Positions 8,959-19,200 of a stretch of DNA of 64,000 nt are shown piece by piece. Origin of the DNA: Ferruginibacter sp. Its GTDB lineage: Bacteria > Bacteroidota > Bacteroidia > Chitinophagales > Chitinophagaceae. How positions within the stretch are numbered: the stretch's first letter is position 1; each line of letters begins with the position of its first letter. The notes beneath the pieces are model-generated. The model ran no database searches, was not told the origin of the DNA, and saw only the letters and a program-made list of their open reading frames with translations. The position numbers and the translations under genes are program-made. The stretch is taken from assembly GCA_025963635.1 (NCBI GenBank), contig JAOQAK010000056.1, forward strand, positions 87,824 to 151,823. The letters run 5' to 3'.

Positions 8959-10650
8959 ATGAAAAAAAATCTACTTCTCATTATTTTGTTTTTATCTACG
9001 ATGAACACTGTTTACGCTCAAAATAGTGATCCAGCTGCTGATAGCAGCAGAATGGCCTGGTGGAAAGATGCCAAGTTTGGTATGTTTATTCACTGGGGAG
9101 TTTACTCCGTTCCGGCAGGTATTTATGATGGCAAAAAAATCCCCGGCATTGGAGAATGGATCATGAACAGGGGCAAAATTCCGGTTGATAGATATAAGGC
9201 ATATGCAAAGCAGTTTAATCCTGTAAAATATAATCCTGGGGCATGGGTTAAGATGGCGAAGGATGCAGGGATGAAATATATTGTAATCACTTCCAAACAC
9301 CATGATGGGTTTGCATTATTTAATTCTACAGTAACAGATTGGGATGTGGTGGATGCAACACCTTATGGAAAAGACCTGTTGAAGCCTTTGGTAGAAGCTT
9401 GCAGAAAGCAGGGAATGAGAATTGGATTTTATTATTCACAGGCGCAGGATTGGAATCATCCGGGCGGTGCTGCAAGCGGCGGACATTGGGACAAAGCGCA
9501 GGACGGCGACATGGATGTTTACCTCGACCGGATCGCTGTTCCGCAGGTGAATGAAATACTGTCAAACTACGGAGAATTAGACATTCTTTGGTGGGACACG
9601 CCACAAAATATGACGCCTGAACGGGCGGAGAAATTTCAGCCCCTGCTAAAAAAACATCCCAACTTAATTACGAACAATCGCCTGGGTGGCGGCTTTAAGG
9701 GTGATACCGAAACACCGGAGCAGTTTGTGCCCTCAACAGGCTTTCCCGGAAGAAACTGGGAGGCTTGCATGACCATGAATGATACCTGGGGATACAAATC
9801 TTATGACAGCAACTGGAAGAGTACCACAACGCTCATAAGAAACCTTGCAGAAATTGTAAGCAAGGGCGGAAATTTTTTGTTGAATGTTGGTCCTACTTCC
9901 CTGGGCGAAATTCCGAAAGCAAGTGTTGAAAGGCTCGCACAAATGGGCCGTTGGCTCAAAGTAAATAAGGAGTCGATTTATGGTACTACCGCAAGCCCTT
10001 TTCCTTACTTGTCATGGGGCCGCTGCACGCGGAAAGAGCAGCGCCTTTACTTCCATATATTTGACTATCCCGCCGATGGAGAACTGCGTATTCCCATGAC
10101 GAACAAAATAAAAAAAGCATGGCTGCTTGCATCCCCCGCAAAAAAAATAATGGTAACTGCTGAAGCTTCCCGCACAGTAATCCATTTACCCAAAATTGCA
10201 CCTGATAAAATTAATACGGTGGTTGCAGTTGAATTTGAAGGCGAGCCCCTTACCAGTCCTATGCCGCTGGCTGGAAAGCAGGTGGTTGTTTCTTCCCAGA
10301 AATCTGAAGCGGAGGGTGGAAAAAACCTGGTGGATGGGAATCGTCTCACAAGATGGGAAGCTGCTGAAGGAGAGCGGAAAGCAACTATTGATGTTGACCT
10401 GCAAAAGCCAGCCACCATTTCGAGTTTGATTGTAGATGAACCATGGCATCCATGGGACAATAAAAAGCAAATGTTAACACTTCAATATAAGTCTGGCCAG
10501 GATTGGAAAACCATTTTCCAGGCAGCCACCAAAGGCATTGGCGATGTGCAGAATTTTAAACCCGTAACCGCACAATATTTCAGGCTGGTGGTTGAAAATA
10601 AAGATGCTGCACCAACGCTATTGGAATGGCAAATGTTCGGTCCGGAGTAA
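8959..10650 (+). CDS. GH29 alpha-L-fucosidase with C-terminal F5/8-type domain, secreted
   Basis: 563 residues, signal peptide ending VYAQ. The GH29 barrel begins MAWWKDAKFGMFIHWGVYS and contains SKHHDGFALF; Asp213 in DILWWDTP is in the nucleophile position. The second acid (acid/base) is not conserved in the family and was not assigned. From about residue 435 (VVSSQKSEAEGG) to the end is a galactose-binding-like F5/8 type C fold with DGNRLTRWEAAEGE and a final FRLVVENKDA...EWQMFG. It removes terminal alpha-L-fucose, a known substituent of xyloglucan and of rhamnogalacturonan side chains, which fits a pectin-linked locus. Confidence 0.93.
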   Translation: MKKNLLLIILFLSTMNTVYAQNSDPAADSSRMAWWKDAKFGMFIHWGVYSVPAGIYDGKKIPGIGEWIMNRGKIPVDRYKAYAKQFNPVKYNPGAWVKMAKDAGMKYIVITSKHHDGFALFNSTVTDWDVVDATPYGKDLLKPLVEACRKQGMRIGFYYSQAQDWNHPGGAASGGHWDKAQDGDMDVYLDRIAVPQVNEILSNYGELDILWWDTPQNMTPERAEKFQPLLKKHPNLITNNRLGGGFKGDTETPEQFVPSTGFPGRNWEACMTMNDTWGYKSYDSNWKSTTTLIRNLAEIVSKGGNFLLNVGPTSLGEIPKASVERLAQMGRWLKVNKESIYGTTASPFPYLSWGRCTRKEQRLYFHIFDYPADGELRIPMTNKIKKAWLLASPAKKIMVTAEASRTVIHLPKIAPDKINTVVAVEFEGEPLTSPMPLAGKQVVVSSQKSEAEGGKNLVDGNRLTRWEAAEGERKATIDVDLQKPATISSLIVDEPWHPWDNKKQMLTLQYKSGQDWKTIFQAATKGIGDVQNFKPVTAQYFRLVVENKDAAPTLLEWQMFGPE

Positions 10651-10838
10651 TTAACCGCAGGTAAAAAAAGTCCCTCAATAAACGATAAAGTAAAGCCGGT
10701 TGCCTGTTATTGAATAACTTAGCGCATCGCAGATTACAAAAACAATATCATTAATCAAATAAACATTTATCATCCACTGTTTACATTTTAAAACAACCTA
10801 AAAAGGTCATCTGTAAAACAGGAATAAAACAATTAAAT

Positions 10839-11978
10839 ATGAAAGGAATAACATTGCCTGTCCTTGGGATTGCCGCTATCTTTGCAACCTCGATAAGCTC
10901 TTGTAACAATCAAAAAAGTGACGATACAATGGAAACAAAGAAAGGCATAACGAAGGCCTCTTTTGGCCAGGCCGATGGAAAAGAAGTTTTTCTGTACACC
11001 CTAACCAACGCGAAGGGAACGCAGGTAAAAATTTCCACTTATGGCGGTGTAGTTACCTCCTGGATTGTGCCCGATAAAAACGACAAAAAATCAAGCATTG
11101 TATTAGGCTTCGATAGCTTAAGTGGCTACCTCGCGAAACCTCCTTATTTTGGCGCATTAATAGGCCGCTACGGCAACCGCATTGCAAACGGTAAATTTAA
11201 AATTGATACTTCCGAATATACCTTGGCTACCAATAATGGGCGCAATCACCTGCATGGTGGTAACAAGGGCTTCGATAAAGTAGTATGGGAATCAGCCACC
11301 GAAAATGATTCTGTTCCTTCTTTAATGCTGAGTTACCTGAGTAAAGATGGAGAAGAAGGATATCCCGGAAATTTAAATGTGGATGTTCGTTATACATTGA
11401 CCGATGACAATGAATTGAAGATTGAATATTCCGCGAAAACGGATAAAGCAACGGTAGTAAATCTTACCAATCACAGTTATTTCAATTTAACCGGCAATGT
11501 GAGTAATACTATTCTCGATCACACACTGATGATTGATGCGGACAATTATACGCCGGTTGACAGCACCCTTATCCCAACAGGAGAAATTAAACCCGTGAAA
11601 GGGACACCATTCGATTTTACAAAAGGGGAGAAGATAGGATTGAGGATCGACAGCGTAAAAGGCGGCTATGATCACAACTTCGTTTTAAATAAAAAAGATT
11701 CAAGCCTGACTAAAGTGGCAAGTTTAAGCGATGATAAAAGCGGCAGAACGCTGGAAGTATTTACAACAGAGCCCGGCCTGCAATTTTATTCAGGCAATTT
11801 CTTAGATGGCAGCATTAAAACCAGCGACGGAAAAGCCATCAATCAACATAGCGCTTTATGCCTGGAAACACAGCATTTCCCGGACTCACCCAATCAGCCA
11901 AAATTTCCTTCTACGCTTTTATTGCCGGGTCAGCAGTATCATACTGTGACGGTTTATAAGATTTCGGTGAATAAGTAG
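10839..11978 (+). CDS. galM: Aldose 1-epimerase (mutarotase), lipoprotein
   Basis: 379 residues, lipoprotein signal with lipobox SSC near residue 21-22, so exported rather than cytosolic. The GalM beta-sandwich is shown by TYGGVVTSWIVPD, GRYGNRIANGKF, the histidine pair in GRNHLHGG and VNLTNHSYFNL, and the catalytic glutamate in LETQHFPDSP. It interconverts alpha and beta anomers of aldoses. Bacteroidota often keep exported mutarotases beside arabinose or xylose genes, where they speed the use of sugars freed by glycosidases. It follows the fucosidase after a 188-base gap. Confidence 0.93.
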   Translation: MKGITLPVLGIAAIFATSISSCNNQKSDDTMETKKGITKASFGQADGKEVFLYTLTNAKGTQVKISTYGGVVTSWIVPDKNDKKSSIVLGFDSLSGYLAKPPYFGALIGRYGNRIANGKFKIDTSEYTLATNNGRNHLHGGNKGFDKVVWESATENDSVPSLMLSYLSKDGEEGYPGNLNVDVRYTLTDDNELKIEYSAKTDKATVVNLTNHSYFNLTGNVSNTILDHTLMIDADNYTPVDSTLIPTGEIKPVKGTPFDFTKGEKIGLRIDSVKGGYDHNFVLNKKDSSLTKVASLSDDKSGRTLEVFTTEPGLQFYSGNFLDGSIKTSDGKAINQHSALCLETQHFPDSPNQPKFPSTLLLPGQQYHTVTVYKISVNK

Positions 11979-11999
11979 ATGAATGGTCATTGGTCAATT

Positions 12000-12036
12000 G
12001 TGAATGGTGAATGGTGAATCAATGCCGTTTACTTAA
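12000..12036 (+). repeat. 37-nt dispersed repeat, copy 2
   Basis: 35 of 37 positions match the complement of 1609-1645. It starts 21 bases after the mutarotase stop and runs directly into the G+C-rich hairpin at 12056-12088. Confidence 0.75.
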
Positions 12037-12055
12037 ACGCCGTCAGGGTTTGTAA

Positions 12056-12088
12056 CCGCTGACGGGGTTGGGCTAACCCCGACGGCGG
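12056..12088. repeat. G+C-rich palindromic repeat
   Basis: CCGCTGACGGGGTT (12056-12069) pairs with AACCCCGACGGCGG (12075-12088) apart from two non-Watson-Crick positions, around a GGGCT loop. Related words (CGCCGTCAGGG, CCTGTCGGCGG) flank it on both sides, so it is a nested palindrome cluster spanning about 12036-12110. Such CCGTCAGGG palindromes are common dispersed repeats in Bacteroidota. Confidence 0.65.
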
Positions 12089-12198
12089 CTATCAGCCCTG
12101 TCGGCGGTTTATCAGGTATGAACGTATCCCTTGAATGGTCAATGGTTAATAGATCGTCGGCAGGGATGTTCTTTTTGTCGTTTCCCATTGCTGTAAAT

Positions 12199-12225
12199 GT
12201 ACAAGTGAGTGACACAACGATGTTG
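12199..12225 (+). repeat. Dispersed GTACAAG element, copy upstream of the aldolase gene
   Basis: Core GTACAAGTGAGTGACACAAC followed by GATGTTG, identical to the copies at 22429 and 35342 except for one G/T. Downstream it has the weakly shared GGTTAAATAAATA. It lies 97 bases before the aldolase start, same orientation. Confidence 0.85.
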
Positions 12226-12322
12226 AGCAATGAAAAACCGTTGGTTAAATAAATACTACTAAGAAATCCCAAAGCATCGGAGCTACTTTGAAAAACAACA
12301 CTAAACAAAATCAAAATATAAT

Positions 12323-12982
12323 ATGAAATTTTTTATCGACACGGCAAATCTTGCAGATATACGTGAAGCAAATGAATTAGGAATACTGGATGGTGTTACC
12401 ACCAATCCATCGTTGATGGCCAAAGAGAATATCAAAGGTGAAGCCGCCATCGCAAATCATTACAAAATCATTTGTGAAATAGTAGATGGTGATATCAGTG
12501 CCGAAGTGCTGTCTACCGAATTTGCTACCATCGTCGAAGAAGGAAAGAAACTGGCGGCAATTCACCCGAATATCGTTGTAAAAGTACCCATGATAAAAGA
12601 AGGTATAAAAGCAATCAAGTGGTTTACAGACAATGGAATTAAAACCAACTGTACGCTTATATTTAGCGCCGGCCAGGCTATTTTAGCTGCAAAAGCGGGT
12701 GCTACTTATGTTTCTCCTTTTATTGGCCGTATCGACGATAGTGGCTGGGACGGTGTTAAACTAATTGCACAGATCAGCAATATTTATAAGATCCAGGGTT
12801 TTGAAACACAGATTCTCGCAGCATCCATACGCAATGGCAACCATATCATCGCTTGCGCTGAAGCCGGCGCCAATGTTTGTACTTGTCCGCTTTCTTCGAT
12901 CCTCGCTTTGCTAAAACATCCTTTGACAGATATTGGGTTAAAAACATTTTTAGCGGATGCCGAAAAAATGAAAGCTGAATAA
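12323..12982 (+). CDS. fsa: Fructose-6-phosphate aldolase / TalC-type transaldolase
   Basis: 219 residues, the usual length of the short TalC/FSA branch, cytoplasmic. Motifs: MKFFIDTANLADIREA at the N terminus, DGVTTNPSLMAKE, Schiff-base lysine Lys87 in NIVVKVPM, then TNCTLIFSAGQAILAAKAGA and SPFIGRIDD. It transfers or cleaves dihydroxyacetone units in sugar phosphates and so connects pentose phosphates, the product of arabinose breakdown, to glycolysis. Whether it is a true transaldolase or an FSA cannot be decided by eye. It is a single-gene unit with a terminator just downstream and a dispersed element just upstream. Confidence 0.93.
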   Translation: MKFFIDTANLADIREANELGILDGVTTNPSLMAKENIKGEAAIANHYKIICEIVDGDISAEVLSTEFATIVEEGKKLAAIHPNIVVKVPMIKEGIKAIKWFTDNGIKTNCTLIFSAGQAILAAKAGATYVSPFIGRIDDSGWDGVKLIAQISNIYKIQGFETQILAASIRNGNHIIACAEAGANVCTCPLSSILALLKHPLTDIGLKTFLADAEKMKAE

Positions 12983-13042
12983 TCGTGGTGAAGTGTTCTG
13001 CGATCTTTGCACAACATAATCTATAAGTTTTCTCCTTGATAG

Positions 13043-13070
13043 GCCAGCCATTTGAACGGCTGGCTTTTTT
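13043..13070 (+). terminator. Rho-independent terminator after the aldolase gene
   Basis: GCCAGCC (13043-13049) pairs with GGCTGGC (13058-13064), 8-nt loop, then six T. Standard intrinsic terminator shape. Confidence 0.9.
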
Positions 13071-13139
13071 ATGCATTTTAAATGGCGGAGAATACTTGCC
13101 AGTTCTTGAGCCATCTATAACCGGCAAATAACAAATTTT

Positions 13140-13186
13140 TTTGGGCGGTTTAATTTTGATTGATACATTTGCATCTATCAATGTAT
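13140..13186 (+). promoter_or_regulatory. arsR promoter with overlapping operator
   Basis: A -33 TTTG (13140-13143) lies 20 bases before a -7 TACATTTG (13164-13171), matching the Bacteroidota consensus TTTG-N(19-21)-TAnnTTTG. Two interleaved inverted repeats cover the -7: TTGATA/TATCAA (13160-13165, 13176-13181) and ATACATT/AATGTAT (13163-13169, 13180-13186). This is the expected layout for autorepression by the ArsR protein, whose ATG is at 13191. Confidence 0.75.
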
Positions 13187-13190
13187 TCAC

Positions 13191-13484
13191 ATGGAACTGA
13201 AGCAGATTGAAAAGATTTCCAAGGCATTGGGTGATATTAACCGTCTCAGGATACTGGCGAACATGGCGGCCGGCGGCGGTTTGATTCAATGTGCTAAAAT
13301 AATCAACGATACAGAACTCGCGCAACCTTCCGTGAGTCATCATGTTAAAACGCTAGTTGAAGCAGGGTTGATTGAGCCGGAAAAAGAAGGACGCTGCTAT
13401 AGTTATTCGCTTAACCGCGTTTTATTAAAGGAATTTATTAAAGAGCTCACTGTTATTTCAGGTGAATCAATTAATGCAGAATAA
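13191..13484 (+). CDS. ArsR/SmtB-family winged-helix repressor
   Basis: 97 residues, the family's usual size, cytoplasmic. It starts MELKQIEKISKALGDINRLRIL; recognition helix LAQPSVSHHVKTLVEAGLI and wing EKEGRCYSYSLN are clear. Two cysteines (near residues 33 and 66) do not form the classic CxC metal site, so the inducer is unknown. The gene precedes a TolC/adaptor/RND operon, and both promoters share TTGATACATTT, which suggests it represses itself and the pump. Confidence 0.88.
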   Translation: MELKQIEKISKALGDINRLRILANMAAGGGLIQCAKIINDTELAQPSVSHHVKTLVEAGLIEPEKEGRCYSYSLNRVLLKEFIKELTVISGESINAE

Positions 13485-13517
13485 CATGCCGCTTTATAAG
13501 CAGGAGATATAAAAAAA

Positions 13518-13528
13518 TTGATACATTT
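13518..13528 (+). promoter_or_regulatory. Second ArsR half-site in front of the efflux operon
   Basis: TTGATACATTT is an exact 11-base copy of 13160-13170 in the arsR operator. Here it again overlaps a -7-like TACATTTA but lacks the right-hand arm TATCAATGTAT. Confidence 0.6.
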
Positions 13529-13650
13529 ACGGCTTTATTCTTGTACACTGAGCGTGACATACATTTTTTTTATTTTGAGAATTGTGCTTACCGGTTGCTA
13601 AACTTATTGGAAAATCCATTAAAAGAATAAATATAATACCCGTATTCAAT

Positions 13651-15000
13651 ATGATTCAACGCAAGATAAAAATACCCATTCGGATAAGACTAATAATTGC
13701 AACCGGGTTAATGATATCGTTTCCTTTTTCACTTTTTTCGCAGGCCGATCTGAAGGATAGTTTGCTGTCTGAAGTCACCATAAAAAGTGCAGTAGATTAT
13801 GCAATTGCCCACCAACCCCGGGTCAGGCAATCGCTGGTTGATGAGGAAACAGTAGAATCTACTATCAGGAGTAAACTTTCTGAAATTTATCCCCAGGTAA
13901 ATTTCAACTATAGCCTCCAGCACAATTTCATCATCCAAACAAGTGTTATTGGCGGAAACCCAGTGAGACTCGGCGTTAACAATACTTCTTACGGTCAGTT
14001 TACGGTTTCTCAGTCTATTTTTGATAAGGACGTTTTGCTGGCAAACCGCACCCGTAAAGATGTTCGCCTGCAGGCAAGGCAGTATACCAGCAACAATAAA
14101 ATTGATATCGCCGCAGAAGTTTCCAAAGCTTTTTATGATGTATTGTCTACCAGGCAGCAGATAGATATCTCCAATGAAAACATTGTAAGAATTGCGCGGA
14201 GCCTGAAAGATGCATACAACCAGTACAAATCAGGCATTGTTGATAAGATAGATTATAAACGGGCAACCATTACACTTAATAATGCCAATGCGGCAAAAAA
14301 AAGTAATGAAGAATTGCTGAAGGCCAAACTGGAATATCTTAAATCGCTGATGGGATACCCTGTTTCGGGATCGCTGAATATTGTTTATGACAGCACCCGG
14401 ATGATGAGTGAAATACAGTTAGACACTTTGCAGGCCCCCGATTACAATGCAAGGATCGAATACCGGTTGCTCGAAACGCAAAGAAGGCTGTTGCAATACA
14501 ATGTGCAATATAATAAATGGAGCTATCTGCCCTCGGTTTCTGCCAACGGCGCATACAATTTGAATTATCAAAATAATAATTTCGGTAAGGTTTACTCGAA
14601 TAATTATCCTAACTCATTTGCTGCCATTACGCTGAGCTTTCCTATTTTCCAGGGAGGTAAACGAAAGGCAGAAACCCGCATCGCCGAGTTGCAACTACAA
14701 AGAAATGAGTTAGATATTATCAACCTGAGAAGCAATATTAATGCTGACCATGCACAGGCGCTGGCAATGTACAAGAGTAACCTGCAAAATTATCTCGCAT
14801 TGAAAGAAAATCTTGCACTCGCCAAAGAAGTGTATGATGTTATCCAGTTGCAATATCGCTCAGGTATCAAAACCTACCTCGAAGTGATCACTTCAGAATC
14901 GGACCTGCGTACATCACAAATTAATTACTATACCGCCATGTACCAGTTACTTGAAAGTAAAGTAGATGTACAAAAAGCGCTGGGCCAAATCAACTATTAA
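13651..15000 (+). CDS. TolC-family outer-membrane efflux protein
   Basis: The frame opens at a TTG at 13582, but the ATG at 13651 is preferred: it gives a basic, then hydrophobic signal peptide ending near LFSQA. About 449 residues with two repeated outer-membrane-factor halves, long helices rich in Gln, Asn and Leu, and the typical LALAKEVYDVIQLQYRSG near the C terminus. It forms the outer-membrane channel of a tripartite pump with the two genes downstream (41 and 48 bases apart). It is likely controlled by the ArsR protein upstream. Confidence 0.93.
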   Translation: MIQRKIKIPIRIRLIIATGLMISFPFSLFSQADLKDSLLSEVTIKSAVDYAIAHQPRVRQSLVDEETVESTIRSKLSEIYPQVNFNYSLQHNFIIQTSVIGGNPVRLGVNNTSYGQFTVSQSIFDKDVLLANRTRKDVRLQARQYTSNNKIDIAAEVSKAFYDVLSTRQQIDISNENIVRIARSLKDAYNQYKSGIVDKIDYKRATITLNNANAAKKSNEELLKAKLEYLKSLMGYPVSGSLNIVYDSTRMMSEIQLDTLQAPDYNARIEYRLLETQRRLLQYNVQYNKWSYLPSVSANGAYNLNYQNNNFGKVYSNNYPNSFAAITLSFPIFQGGKRKAETRIAELQLQRNELDIINLRSNINADHAQALAMYKSNLQNYLALKENLALAKEVYDVIQLQYRSGIKTYLEVITSESDLRTSQINYYTAMYQLLESKVDVQKALGQINY

Positions 15001-15040
15001 TACATTTTCAAGCACATCAATCATTTAAATTACGCATCGT

Positions 15041-16183
15041 ATGTCTTTAGATTCCCTTTATAAATATTTCGGTTTTGCCGTTGTTCTGTTAATGGCTGCC
15101 TGTTCGGATAAAAAGCCGGTTGCGCCTGCTGCACCGCCGCCAGCAAAGGTGAATGTTCAGGAAGTTCGCTTAACCGATGCAGTCTATTATGATGAATATC
15201 CCGCCACCGTGACGCCGTTAAACCAGGTGGAACTTCGACCACAGGTAAATGGATTTATAACCGGCGTTTACTTCAGAGACGGCGAAAGAGTACCAAAAGG
15301 AAAATTGCTGTACTCAATAGATGAACAACTCTATTCTGCCAATTACCAGCAGGCGGTTGCCAATTTAATGGTACAGCAAGCCAATATGAACAAGGCACAA
15401 AAAGATGCCGACCGCTATCACGAGTTGGATAAAAACGATGCGGTGGCGAAACAATTAGTGGATAATGCAGATGCAGCATTGGAGGTGGCGAAAAAACAGG
15501 CCGATGCTTCCAAGGCAAATATCCGTGCGGTTCAAACCAGTGTAAAGTATACAAAGGTATATGCACCTTTTGATGGAGTGATTGGCATCTCTGCGGTAAA
15601 AGTAGGTACCGCGGTTACGGCCGGGCAAACTGTACTAAATACAATTTCCTCTGATAAAGAACTGGGTGTGGATTTCAATGTGGATCAAAAAGAAATTTAC
15701 CGGTTTACCAAACTGATGGTTGATAAACAAAAAGCAACGGATACAATTTTTTCACTGGTATTTGGAAATGATGTGTACCCTTATCCCGGTAAAATTGCCT
15801 TGCTCGACCGGGCGGTAAATGCGCAAACCGGTACCATCAAAGCAAGGCTCATCTTTCCCAACACTAAAAATTTACTGGTTGCCGGGATGAACGGAACCGT
15901 ACGGGTTAAGAACAATGCATCTACTATGTCGGTAATCATACCCTACAAAGCCGTTACAGAACAACTGGGTGAATTTTTTGTGTACGTGCCAAATGACAGC
16001 AATAAGGTTTCACAACGCAAAGTGGTGCTGGGCAAACAGATTGGCAGCGACATTATTATTCAGCATGGATTAGAAAAAGGCGAAAAAGTGGTAGTCGAAG
16101 GTGTTCAAAATTTAAGAGAGGGGGCATCGATTGATACAAAACCAGTTTCCCCGCCGTCAACCGGTGCAGCGCAAAAGAAATAA
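15041..16183 (+). CDS. RND efflux periplasmic adaptor (membrane fusion protein), lipoprotein
   Basis: 380 residues with lipobox MAAC (Cys21). The order is typical: beta-barrel strand, lipoyl half (VELRPQVNGFITGVYFRDGE), alpha-helical hairpin (about 100-160, rich in Ala, Gln and Lys), second lipoyl half (VYAPFDGVIGISAVKVGTAV), beta-barrel and membrane-proximal domain (GLEKGEKVVVEGVQNLREG). AcrA/MexA-like. It links the RND pump to TolC. Middle gene of the efflux operon. Confidence 0.95.
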   Translation: MSLDSLYKYFGFAVVLLMAACSDKKPVAPAAPPPAKVNVQEVRLTDAVYYDEYPATVTPLNQVELRPQVNGFITGVYFRDGERVPKGKLLYSIDEQLYSANYQQAVANLMVQQANMNKAQKDADRYHELDKNDAVAKQLVDNADAALEVAKKQADASKANIRAVQTSVKYTKVYAPFDGVIGISAVKVGTAVTAGQTVLNTISSDKELGVDFNVDQKEIYRFTKLMVDKQKATDTIFSLVFGNDVYPYPGKIALLDRAVNAQTGTIKARLIFPNTKNLLVAGMNGTVRVKNNASTMSVIIPYKAVTEQLGEFFVYVPNDSNKVSQRKVVLGKQIGSDIIIQHGLEKGEKVVVEGVQNLREGASIDTKPVSPPSTGAAQKK

Positions 16184-16231
16184 TCATCCAAACATTCAAT
16201 AACCTGCCCAAGGTTATTAAAGAAAATAAAT

Positions 16232-19200
16232 ATGGTAGCAGATACTTTTATAAAAAGACCGGTTACAGCTATAGTGATCTCTATAGTAATTGTGTTGGTG
16301 GGATTAATATCACTCAGCATTTTACCCGTTGCCCAATACCCGGATATTACGCCACCCACCGTTACTATCAGTGGCAATTTTACCGGGGCAGATGCACAAA
16401 CCGTGGAGCAAACCACTACCACGGCCATTGAAACACAGGTGAACGGTACACCGGGCATGACTTATATGTCGAGCAACAGTACAGCAAGCGGCCAAAGCAG
16501 CATCAATGTAAATTTTGAGATTGGCACGGATATCAATATCGCGGCGCTGGATGTACAGAATCGTGTGAGCGTTGCCCAGCCTTCATTGCCTGATGTGGTA
16601 AAGCGTTTAGGGTTATTGGTTCGTAAACGCAATCCAAGTATCATGGTGGCGCTGGCCTTGTACTCACCGAATGGCACACATGACGCCACCTTTCTCGGTA
16701 ACTATGCCAACATCTATCTAAAGGATGCTTTGCAGCGTGTTAAAGGAGTTGGCGATATCGTTTCCCGTGCAGATGATTTTGGAATGCGTATCTGGCTCAA
16801 TCCTGAAAAGCTGGCCAATCTAGGGATGACCACAACTGATATTACAGCTGCATTGACGGAACAAAACCTGCAGGTAGCTGCAGGAACAGTAGGTAACAAT
16901 CCGCAGCCTGTTGCACAGGCATTTGAATACAGTGTGCTTACAAACAGCCGCATCAATACCAGGGAGCAGTTTGAAAATATTATTGTTAAAACGATTCCTG
17001 CAACGGGCACCCTGGTGTACCTGAAAGATGTGGCGAGAGTAGAGCTTGGCAAATTTGATTATGGCAGCAATGCCTATGCAAGTGGAAAACCTGCTGCATT
17101 TGTACTGATCTACCAGGCGCCAGGCGCCAATGCCCTCGACACGTATGAAGGCATCACCAAAGCTTTAACCGAACTTAAAAAAACTTTTCCGAAAGATGTA
17201 GACTACACAATACCGCTCGAAACTGTATCAGTAGTTAAATCCTCCATCAAAGAAGTGTTGACTACATTGGTGGAAGCATTGCTGCTGGTGGTTTTGGTGG
17301 TATTTCTCTTTTTGCAAAGCTGGCGTGCAACACTGATTTGCATATTGGCCATCCCGGTTTCACTCATCGGAACATTTATCTTTTTTATACCCTTTGGATT
17401 CACAATTAACACCCTTACGCTCTTTGCCTTTGTACTGGCTATTGGCATAGTGGTGGACGATGCCATTGTAGTGGTGGAAGCTGTGCAGCATTACATTGAT
17501 CACGCAAAACTATCCGCAAAAGAAGCTACTAAAATGGCCATGAAGGATATCTCTGCACCGGTAATCGCCATCGCACTGATCCTTGCTGCCGTGTTTGTGC
17601 CGGTTGGTTTTGTCCCCGGTATTGTAGGGCGCCTTTACCAGCAATTTGCCATTACCATTGCGGTGTCTGTACTGATTTCTGCCTTCGTTGCGCTTTCTCT
17701 TACACCCGCTCTATGTTCCATGATGCTGAAACCATCCAAAACTGAAACGGATAAAAGGAATGTGCTTGATAAATTTTTTGCATCGTTCAATAACTGGTTT
17801 GGCAAATTGACTTCTTCCTATACGAGGGGAGTAGGTAAATGGATTCGGGCGACCCCCATTGTGCTTGTGATGCTGGTTTGCCTGTTTGTTGGATTGTTCT
17901 TTTTGTTTAAAAACAAACCTTCCGGTTTTATACCTTCTGAAGATGAAGGGCGCTTATATGTTACCTACGAAATGGCCGAAGCAGCTTCCACCACAAGGAG
18001 TAAAGAAATACTGCTGACCATTATGAAGCGGGTGGAGAGTATTCCTGGTGTAAGACTTGTTGGAGGATTGGCCGGACTTAACATCATCAGTTTCTCAAAC
18101 AAATCGAATGTGGGTACCATGTTTGTAAACCTGCTCCCATGGGATGACCGTAAATCGAAGGAAATGCAACTGAAAAACATCCTTGCCGAAGTTCAGAAAC
18201 GTACCGCGGATATTAAAGAAGCAAGAATTTTAGCGATTGCGCCACCTGCCATCCCAGGCCTTGGAGCCACCGCAGGTTTCACATTCGAACTGCAGCAAAC
18301 CACCAGTACGGATAGCATTCAGCAGTTTGAAGTAGTGGCCCGTAAGTTTTTAGCAGAGCTGAACAAGCGGCCGGAGATCGGTATGGCATATACCTTCTTT
18401 ACTACCCGTACACCGGGCTACCAGGCGGATGTAGACAAAGAAAAAGCAAAACAGCTGGGCGTTGCTGTGTCAGATGTGTACAGTACAATGTCAACATTAT
18501 TGGGGAGCAGTTATATCAATGATTTCAATTTATATGGAAGAAACTTCAGGGTAGTTGCACAGGGAGATACCAGCTTCCGGTCGTCCATTGCAGAAGTGGG
18601 AAAATATTACGTACGCAATAACCAGGGCGGCATGATACCATTAAGCTCTTTGCTTACAACTAAAATCGTCGAAAATCCAACACTGATTTCGCATTATAAT
18701 ATCTACCGGTCCATTGAAATCAACGGTTCACCCAAACCCGGCGTAAGTAGCGGGCAGGCGATCGAAGCGTTAAGACAGGTAGCAGCGCAAACTTTACCAA
18801 GCGGTTACGGGTATGAATTTTCGGGCTTGAGCCGCGAAGAGATTAAGGCAGGTGATAGTACCATTACCATTTTTTCGGTATCCATTATTTTCGTCTTTCT
18901 TTTTCTTGCAGCATTGTACGAAAGCTGGTCTGTGCCATTTTCCGTGCTTTTTGCGGTACCAATCGGGGCTTTCGGATCGATCCTAACCTTAACTTTTTTG
19001 CCGAATCTTACCAATAATGTTTATGCCCAGATCGGGCTGATCACACTGATCGGACTGGCTGCAAAAAACGCCATCCTGATTGTGGAATTTGCCAAGGAAA
19101 GGGTAGACCGTGGGGTAGAGATCATACCGGCGACATTGCAGGCGGTGCAATTGCGCCTTCGCCCGATCATCATGACTTCAATGGCTTTTATATTGGGAGT

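Larger units (their letters stand above)
11979..12322. other. 344-base gap made almost wholly of repeats
   Basis: Holds the 37-nt repeat (12000-12036), a G+C-rich imperfect hairpin (12056-12088) and a copy of the dispersed GTACAAG element (12199-12225) before the aldolase gene. No coding frame was found. Confidence 0.7.
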
